Assembly (NCBI GenBank): GCA_001275005.1
Contig: JWZX01000143.1
Location: 1 to 11,177, forward strand
DNA length: 11,177 nt
Reading direction: 5' to 3'
From: Chrysochromulina tobinii
Lineage: Eukaryota; Haptophyta; Prymnesiales; Chrysochromulinaceae
Positions 6,601 to 11,177 of this stretch are shown here, in pieces (the first letter of the stretch is position 1; every line of letters begins with the position of its first letter). A model generated the notes under the pieces. That model had not been told where the DNA came from and made no database searches. It saw nothing but the letters and a program-made list of their open reading frames with translations. The translations under genes were made by a program, and so were the position numbers.

Positions 6601-7048
6601 CTTCGCGGCAGACTTCTGGGCGCTCGGCATCCTAACGTACGAGATGTGCTGCGGCGGCGCCAACCCTTGGCTCACAGGCGACTCTGTCGAGGACAGCGAG
6701 ATGGGCATCTACGCGCGCATCTCGGCGCATTCTCACGAAGGCCTCAAATACCCCGAGGGCTCCAGCCCGTCCAAGGAGCTCGTCGAGGTGCTCGATGGCC
6801 TGTTGCACCCCGTCCCAGGCAGCCGGCTCGGCGAGCGCGGCATGGGGCCCAAGGAGCTGCGCCACGCCAAGTGGTTCAACGGGCTTCATTGGGACAAGCT
6901 CGAAGCGGGAAAGCTCGACTCGCCGCACAAGAGGCAGGCGCACGAGGCCGAGAGCGCCGCGCTCAGGGGAAGAACGAAACCCGACGGGCTCGGGTCCAGA
7001 TACTCAGGCGAGGCGGGCCTTTTCAGCGGTTTCAGCAGCATCTTCTGA
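3643..7048 (+). CDS. PP2C phosphatase - two cyclic-nucleotide-binding domains - pseudokinase fusion (four exons)
   Basis: Exons 3643-5183, 5276-5708, 5799-6296 and 6395-7048 join in frame to 1041 aa. The N-terminus MGCASSS is a myristoylation/palmitoylation signal, which is why I prefer this ATG to the in-frame one at 3514. PP2C (about 60-360) keeps its metal-binding Asp motifs: NQD (82-84), VFDGHG (103-108), IGDSRA (181-186), TRSIGD (269-274), ASDGVWEF (303-310) and DDITM (349-353). A Ser/Lys-rich linker follows. CNB-A (about 455-560) has FGELAL (525-530) and PRAATV (535-540); CNB-B (about 575-680) has FGERALL (644-650) and PRAASV (654-659). The kinase-like domain (about 720-1000) keeps fold landmarks (SPE at 883-885, DFWALGILTYEM at 897-908), but VAIK Lys is Arg746, HRD Asp is Asn843, DFG is DMR (861-863) and the glycine loop is unrecognisable. 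The architecture matches plant PP2C-CNB-kinase proteins. It is likely a membrane-associated phosphatase controlled by cyclic nucleotide. Confidence 0.9.
5184..5275 (+). other. Intron 1 of PP2C-fusion gene
   Basis: A 92-nt intron with donor GTACGC and acceptor TTGATCAG, phase 2, splitting Arg514 in CNB-A. Removing it joins QIL-R-YTTGGG to the canonical FGELAL motif. It contains 10-11 bp units such as GATTGCCTCTT, GAGTGCCTTT and GAGTCCCTCTG. The 8-bp string TCAGGTAC spans both the donor (5181-5187 plus the T before) and the acceptor (5272-5279). Confidence 0.85.
5709..5798 (+). other. Intron 2 of PP2C-fusion gene, in-frame and stop-free
   Basis: A 90-nt phase-0 intron with donor GTGCAT and acceptor GTCATCAG. 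Seven consecutive 10-bp units fill 5721-5790, each close to GANTGCCTCT. Removing it restores RAAS-VSASTAC-KLLYIS, the normal spacing of the CNB-B phosphate-binding cassette. Because it is 30 codons without a stop, retention would insert 30 residues into that cassette. GTG occurs at both the donor and the start of the next exon. Confidence 0.8.
6297..6394 (+). other. Intron 3 of PP2C-fusion gene
   Basis: A 98-nt phase-0 intron with donor GTGCGC and acceptor CTCATCAG. Removal joins ARFYTAG to VCLGLEHL, the continuous alpha-E helix of a kinase fold. It holds degenerate units such as GATTGCCTCTG and GATTGACTCT. GTGCGC at the donor is nearly repeated as GTGTGC at the start of exon 4. Confidence 0.85.
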
Positions 7049-7188
7049 TAAAGGGCGCCGTGGTGGGCGTGTGCGCGCCCTCGCCGGCCATGGCCATCAC
7101 GTTTCGCCGAGCATCGTGGGCTGAGGCCCCGTCAGTTACACTTGTCTCTTCGTCTCCTCTCGTTTCAACGCGGCTCCAGGGCTGTACT

Positions 7189-7324
7189 CATTCAATTCCC
7201 AAACAGGTGAGAGGTGTAGGGTTGGGGCCTCGTATAAAGCATGAAAATAGTAGACCACTCCCCCTCGTTGGGTCAACCGTCACGCCATTCAATTACGCCC
7301 AAACAGGAGAGAGGAGTAGCGGGC
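7189..7324. repeat. Imperfect direct repeat, period 97 bp
   Basis: CATTCAATT-CCCAAACAGG-GAGAGG-GTAG occurs at about 7189-7219 and again from 7286 with a 3-bp insertion and several substitutions. A TATAAA string lies between the copies near 7232. It could be a decayed duplication or part of a dispersed element; nothing in the window decides which. Confidence 0.6.
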
Positions 7325-7355
7325 GCGGGGTTTCGGGTTAGGCGGCCTGCCCCCG

Positions 7356-7376
7356 ACCGCGGTCGAAGACCGCGGT
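7356..7376. repeat. Perfect 9-bp hairpin with 3-nt loop
   Basis: ACCGCGGTC (7356-7364), loop GAA, GACCGCGGT (7368-7376). Each arm also contains the palindrome ACCGCGGT. It lies 300 bp past the PP2C-fusion stop. No known RNA family was recognised. Confidence 0.7.
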
Positions 7377-7786
7377 TTCATTCTTGGGAGTGGAGTCGGC
7401 TCCGGGTCGTTCGTGCGGTTCCGTCTGGTTCGCCCCGCACGCGCCACCGGCGCGCGGCCTCGACGAGGCACAGGCCAGCGCCGGAGCTTGAAGCGTAGTA
7501 ACCGACGCGAAGAATAGCGGCTCGTCTTTCCCGTCCGCGTCCCCGCCCCGCTCACCCGTCCCGTCCGGACCGTCCGACGGGGTCGGCGGGGAGCTCGGTC
7601 CTCTCTCCCCGCCCCTCGGCCGCTTTCGATTGACATTGCGCGCGAGGCGAGACTCCACTTTTACTGAGCCCGGTTTCTAATTTCTAAAGCGAAGCCTATC
7701 GTATCCGGCGTAGCCGCTCGCGCTGCAGTACCGTACAGTAGACTGCGCCTCGCAGCCGAGCCTGTGGAAGCGGAACCAGCCCCTCG

Positions 7787-8238
7787 CTACGTGAACGCGC
7801 TGTAGATGAGTGCTCGGCAATCGCGCAGGCAGCCACTGGTGCATGGCGTGGTTCGAAGCATCGGGGCAATTGGCGAGTTGCAATCCCAGGACGCGTTTTG
7901 GTGCCTGCCCATCGACGTGTACAAGCGCACCTTATTGAGTAGCCACGCCGCGGCTGACGCATACCTGAACGACTTCGGGGAGCGCCACAGTTTACCGTCG
8001 CACGAGCGCAAATGCGCCGACGAGGCGAAGCTCGAGTGCTGCGCCCCCCATCGAAGGATTGCCCCAGACGATGCGAGCAGAAGCCAGTCGAGGAGCAACG
8101 CATCCCTTCCGCTCAGCGTCAGTGTGCCACCGAGCGTCGCCGTCCCACCCAGCGTCACCGCCCCCTGCGGCGCACTGGATATCAACGCGGCGTCATTCAT
8201 GCTGCTTCCTCTGCCGCCGCTACCGGCGCTACCGGCGC

Positions 8239-8290
<52 letters not shown>

Positions 8291-9400
8291 GCCGCCGCTG
8301 TTGTCGCCGCTGCCACTGCCGCCGCTGCCTCCGCCTGTGTTGAGTATCGCGTCGTTCCGATGCGCCTCGCTATGCTCCCGGACAGTGGCGAGCGAGATGG
8401 CATGCACTTGCCCCGGGCACAGCTGCCGCCACATGAGCACCGCTGCACGCGCGTCACTCGCGACCCAGAGCGATCGCTGCTCGACACCGCGCTTGCACAC
8501 CTTCCGTGCGGACTCGGTGTACTCGCTCGCGTTCACTCGCACCTCCCACGCGTAGAAGGCGAGCGCCGCCTGCGCGTCAGGAACGACGGTGCGAGGGATG
8601 CCCATGTCGACGCCAAAGGTGCGGGTATGCACGCCGATAACGACGTGCGATGTCGGCGGTTGCGGCGCGCTGCCGGCAGAGGCGATTACGTGTATGGGAA
8701 AGGCCTGTGGCGTCGGCGGTGGCGACTCGGCACCGTCGCCATGCCGACCAGCGAGCAAGCCGGCGCGTGCGCTCGCGTACTCAATCGCGAGGCGGCTGTG
8801 CGGCCTCGGGGTCGTGAAGAGGCGCCCGATACACGCCTGGAAGCCCGGGCGGTGACGGAGCTGCGATGAGCATGTTGGTGCCTTGGTGATCACGTACATC
8901 GCCTCGCGCGTAAAGTTGAGGAAGACGTGCGGATGCTGCGCGGGGCCGCGCTCACGATCGAGCCAATGCAGCAGCAGCGCGCGGTACTCGGTGCGATTGG
9001 CACCTTTCAGCGCGATCGCGCGCGTCACTTGAAAGGGGTCCTGGAGGCTCTCGGCTCTTGGCTGCGCCAGGTACGCCTCAATCGAGGGCGTCGCCCACGT
9101 GCGCGTGCCGCCGAGGAGAAGGGAGTCGGTGGGCAGATAGGCACGATGCGGATACACAACCAGGCGGCGACCTAGGCCGGCCGCAAGCTCGTGCAAATTG
9201 CGCAGGTAGCTGAAGGAGTTGCCCCAACCACGAGCGGCTCCGTGAGCGCCCTCCCAAACAACGCCGAGCGTGGCTTCCAGCGAGACGACCCACGTGCACT
9301 GCGACTCATCGCAGCTACTGCCAGCGCTGGCGGTGCTGTAACAAGTTCTGTGCGCTGCCGACGACGGTGGGAGGCTGCGGCACGGATCGCACGTCTGCAT
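7787..9400 (-). CDS. Fucosyltransferase-like glycosyltransferase
   Basis: This single open frame of 537 aa resembles the O-/alpha-fucosyltransferase superfamily (the GT23/37/65/68 group). Evidence: GWGNSFSYLRNLHELAAGLGRRLVVY (58-83) is like the CGYGNRL...A...GR.L segment near the N-terminus. VVIGVHTRTFG (253-263) is like the IGVHIRT motif carrying the donor-binding Arg. LWVASDARAAVLM (311-323) is a strand-SD-turn. DALLLDWLLLASSGAILRWGAQHSSFASSA (433-462) is like the DWW.LS..D.......SSF...A signature. Expected role is sugar transfer from a nucleotide sugar in the Golgi or ER. Three NxS/T sites (135, 162, 290) and many Cys fit a lumenal protein, yet no signal anchor is visible, so an upstream exon may be missing. 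The frame is closed by a stop at 9443. A Gly/Ser-rich insert (355-400) sits before the last motif. The exact family is uncertain. Confidence 0.55.
8112..8165. repeat. Three 18-bp degenerate tandem units in coding DNA
   Basis: Units around AGCGTCRCYGTSCCACC repeat three times, giving the TLGGTATLGGTLTLSG stretch (416-431) of the glycosyltransferase-like protein. It directly adjoins the Gly/Ser-rich insert, so about 70 residues here come from repeat expansion. Confidence 0.6.
8211..8336. repeat. Imperfect (GCC)n trinucleotide repeat, poly-Gly/Ser coding
   Basis: On the minus strand this reads mostly GGC with AGC interruptions, giving runs of six and nine Gly in residues 355-400 of the glycosyltransferase-like protein. 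The + strand translation is poly-Ala or poly-Pro/Arg, which explains the long open frames opposite. It is a likely polymorphic linker. Confidence 0.85.
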
Positions 9401-9980
9401 CGAAGTGGAAACTCCGGTGTGTGAATTTCCCGATGCGATTCCTCAATTGAACAAGTGAATTTGGCAGGGATGCTCGCGTCAGTTAATGATGAGTGAATGA
9501 GCAGTGCTGGGTTAGAGTTTTGCGCCTCGACGCTCCGCGTCGGCCGTCGCGGGCCACTCGGGTCCTCACGATTCAAGCTCCGCAGTGGCTTAAAGTGGCT
9601 TGCGCTATGCGCAGTGGGGTTCCAGCGAGGTAAAGGCGGGGGGAGTAGTGTATCAGGGGTGCCGGTACACAGGAATATCATATTGACAAGCCTGCCCCGC
9701 GACAAACCACAGTGCACAGGCCCGGCTTGCGGCTATACACAGACCACAGAGCTCGAGAGCGCTCACAAAACAAAACAAGAGCCGCTATCTGGGCTATGAA
9801 GCGCTCCCTCTGGGCTCCGCGGTCTTAAGATATCCCTGCGCGACGTCGTTCTTTCGCGTCATCATCATCATGGCATCGCACTCTGCGCACACCCCTCGTG
9901 GCTGACAGGTGCGGAGGAGCCACCGCCACCCTGCCGGGAGAGTCAGGCTGGCGTGAGCTCACAACCGAGGCTACGCTCGC
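9401..9980. other. Tandem intergenic region
   Basis: This 580-bp stretch lies between the glycosyltransferase-like start (9400) and the stop of the plastid-protein gene (9981), both leftward. It should carry the promoter of the former and the 3' end of the latter. It contains a short ATC/ATG run (TCATCATCATCATGG near 9859-9873) and an AC-rich segment near 9700-9780. No coding potential is convincing on either strand. A missing N-terminal exon of the glycosyltransferase could lie here. Confidence 0.4.
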
Positions 9981-10598
9981 TTAGGGCGGCGCGCCAAGGC
10001 CGGTCTGCCACTTCATCGAGTAGCAGCCGGGCTTGCCCTTGAGGCCCCACTTGGGCGACTTGGCGAGGTCGTCGAGCTTCACCTTCTCCTTCTGCATCTG
10101 ATCCCAGCTCACGTCGGGGCGGAGCGGCGACTTGTAGCCGCGCGACTCGCCGGGGAAGCAGCCGTTGGTGTCGCACTTGGCGCCGTCGCCGTTGCGCTCG
10201 AACGGGTTGAAGTTGGTGTAGGAGCGCGGCTTCTCCGGGTCCCACGCGTCGAAGCACGCCTTCTGCGCGTCGAAGTTCCAGATGTTCTTCCAGGGCGAGA
10301 CGTCGAACATCTGCGGGGCCGACGCGCGGACCTGCACCGAGGAACGGAGTAGGGGATGGAAGGTTGTGAGTGAGCAGTGTGGCGAGAGCTTATGTGAGAG
10401 TACGTTGGCCATGGGATTAGCGCGCGGGCGCGCGTGCGTCTTGCGGCCGCGCGCAAGCAAAACGTGTGAGAAGACGAAAGTGAGGTTGGCCAATCTTCTG
10501 GGCGCGCATTGTCGGATGGGGCTGCGACGACGCACCTGCGTCTTTGGCGCCGAGAGGCCGACCTGGAGGGCAAGGGCACCGATGGTGGTCGCGAGCAT
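9981..10598 (-). CDS. Small probable plastid-targeted protein (two exons)
   Basis: Exon 1 (10598-10536) and exon 2 (10331-9981) join in phase 0 to 137 aa. Exon 1 encodes a hydrophobic leader, MLATTIGALALQVGLSAP, and exon 2 opens with a short basic/Ser/Ala/Pro stretch (VRASAPQ). A signal peptide followed by a transit-like segment is the entry signal for complex plastids of haptophytes and other red-lineage algae. The mature part is rich in aromatic residues, Pro and charge (MFDVSPWKNIWNFDAQ at 29-44, then FDAWDPEKPRSYTNFNPFER at 48-67), has four Cys, and ends in a basic helix and KWQTGLGAPP. I do not recognise the family. A soluble or peripheral thylakoid/lumen protein is possible; no membrane span follows the leader. 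The unspliced frame is also open (205 aa), but its intron translation looks non-protein-like. Confidence 0.6.
   Translation of the reverse strand: MLATTIGALALQVGLSAPKTQVRRRSPIRQCAPRRLANLTFVFSHVLLARGRKTHARPRANPMANVLSHKLSPHCSLTTFHPLLRSSVQVRASAPQMFDVSPWKNIWNFDAQKACFDAWDPEKPRSYTNFNPFERNGDGAKCDTNGCFPGESRGYKSPLRPDVSWDQMQKEKVKLDDLAKSPKWGLKGKPGCYSMKWQTGLGAPP
10332..10535 (-). other. Intron of the plastid-protein gene, no minisatellite
   Basis: A 204-nt intron with donor GTGCGT after CAG and acceptor TCGGTGCAG preceded by a pyrimidine-rich tract. It lacks the GATTGCCTCT-type units and the ATCAG ending of the other introns in the window. It is a multiple of three and stop-free, so splicing is inferred from the strong sites and the leader-to-mature transition. 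Confidence 0.6.
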
Positions 10599-11152
10599 TC
10601 TCGACAGAGGTTTTGTGATGTGATCGCGCGAGAAGGAGAATCGGTGATCGGATTGAGATACGAGATGACGATTGAAGGGAAAAACCCGAGCGCAATCTCC
10701 CGGGAGACTGTTCTTCCGATTTCACGTTGACGACATGAGGAAGGTGGTTTCGTATTTGCCCTCATGGTGAAGACACATTTTAGACGGGGAATCGCGGCAC
10801 CCGATGTTTGAGTTTCACTTGAGTATGAGTTTCACATGCCAACCAAACATGGCGCCCCCATTCGGTTCCCAAAATTCGAAACCAAAATGGGCAAGCATGC
10901 TGTGAATGAACACATGATCCTCCTCGCGAAGAACACAGTCGAGTGGAAGCACTTTTTGGGCACATTGACCGATTGAGCTTAGAATTTGATGGTGTGTTCG
11001 TAATTGTTGATGTTGTCCCCACACCCCTCACCCGGCACCCGCAGTTTGGCGAGCAAGCAGTGCAACGCGGAGCAAGTGCTTTGTTTTAGCTTCAAGTGCG
11101 CGCTAGGGGACTTGCGTTGCGAGACACTCTCGGGTACCCTCTCACGAGCCCG
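10599..11152. other. Upstream region of plastid-protein gene and AT-richer flank
   Basis: The first 150 bp should hold the promoter of the plastid-protein gene. From about 10740 the DNA is less GC-rich than the rest of the window. A 10-bp direct repeat TGAGTTTCAC occurs at 10809-10818 and 10826-10835. A minus-strand open frame, 11024-10815 (69 aa), has a natural-looking C-terminal half with many Phe, His and Glu residues, but no recognised domain and no clear gene context, so I do not call it a gene. Confidence 0.35.
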
Positions 11153-11177
11153 CCCCCCCCCCCCCCCCCCCCCCCCC
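11153..11177. repeat. Terminal poly-C tract of at least 25 bases
   Basis: The window ends in an uninterrupted run of C starting at 11153. It may be a real homopolymer cut by the window edge or an assembly or sequencing end artefact. Confidence 0.9.

Larger units (their letters stand above)
7049..7786. other. Convergent intergenic region with GC-rich unexplained block
   Basis: This 738-bp stretch separates the 3' ends of two convergent genes. The first part has an imperfect direct repeat (about 7189-7223 and 7286-7324), listed separately. From about 7320 to 7650 the DNA is extremely GC-rich, with several self-complementary segments. Short frames on both strands translate to Arg/Pro/Gly-rich strings without domain character, so I call no gene. 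A structured non-coding RNA cannot be excluded. Confidence 0.4.

Noticed and set aside
6379-7341. 320-aa + strand open frame overlapping the kinase-like exon
   Set aside because: It is an Arg/Ala-rich out-of-frame shadow; the correct frame encodes the kinase fold and stops at 7048.
7328-7342. GGGTTTCGGGTTAGG, telomere-like
   Set aside because: Only one degenerate copy, with no tandem array.
7650-7690. U5 snRNA-like CTTTTACT loop followed by an AATTTCT string
   Set aside because: Only a 3-bp stem can be drawn and the conserved loop has a substitution; no full U5 fold is seen.
8012-8869. 285-aa + strand open frame with poly-Ala
   Set aside because: It is an antisense shadow kept open by the GCC repeat; the minus frame has the glycosyltransferase motifs.

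Overview
The window looks like nuclear DNA of a unicellular eukaryotic alga, most plausibly a haptophyte of the Emiliania/Gephyrocapsa/Isochrysis type. The signs are very GC-rich coding DNA, spliceosomal GT-AG introns, genes packed on both strands, a probable plastid-targeted pre-protein, and short introns built from a degenerate 10-bp minisatellite. From memory, abundant 10-11 bp intronic minisatellites were reported for Emiliania huxleyi; the species assignment is inference. There is no operon, CRISPR array, tRNA or rRNA that I can support.

Layout. A small DCD-domain gene (+, 148-582) converges on a 184-aa GAF-like gene (-, 1128-1682). Upstream of that, on the same strand, is a class I SAM-dependent methyltransferase of 367 aa (-, 3417-2152, one intron). 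It shares a 225-bp divergent promoter with the main gene (+, 3643-7048, three introns). That gene encodes a 1041-aa fusion: acylated N-terminus, PP2C phosphatase, two cyclic-nucleotide-binding (CNB) domains and a protein-kinase fold whose catalytic residues are replaced. A 738-bp gene-poor stretch separates it from a convergent fucosyltransferase-like gene (-, 9400-7787). A two-exon gene for a small probable plastid protein follows (-, 10598-9981). The window ends in AT-richer, largely unexplained DNA and a 25-C homopolymer.

Function. The fusion gene is the clearest biology here. A membrane-anchored PP2C with all visible metal-binding Asp residues is joined to a cyclic-nucleotide sensor and a likely pseudokinase, matching the PP2C-CNB-kinase architecture known from land plants. 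The neighbours do not form an obvious pathway, although the methyltransferase and the fusion protein probably share regulatory DNA.

The most unusual signal is in the introns. Four introns in two divergently transcribed genes carry arrays of a degenerate 10-bp unit (consensus about GATTGCCTCT). All four end in ATCAG, and all are flanked by a short repeat of the donor-site bases at the start of the next exon. The methyltransferase intron also contains a second copy of the exon 1 end joined directly to exon-2-like sequence, apparently a fossil of the uninterrupted junction. Together these suggest recent intron gain by duplication or by introner-like insertion. The fifth intron (plastid-protein gene) lacks the repeat.
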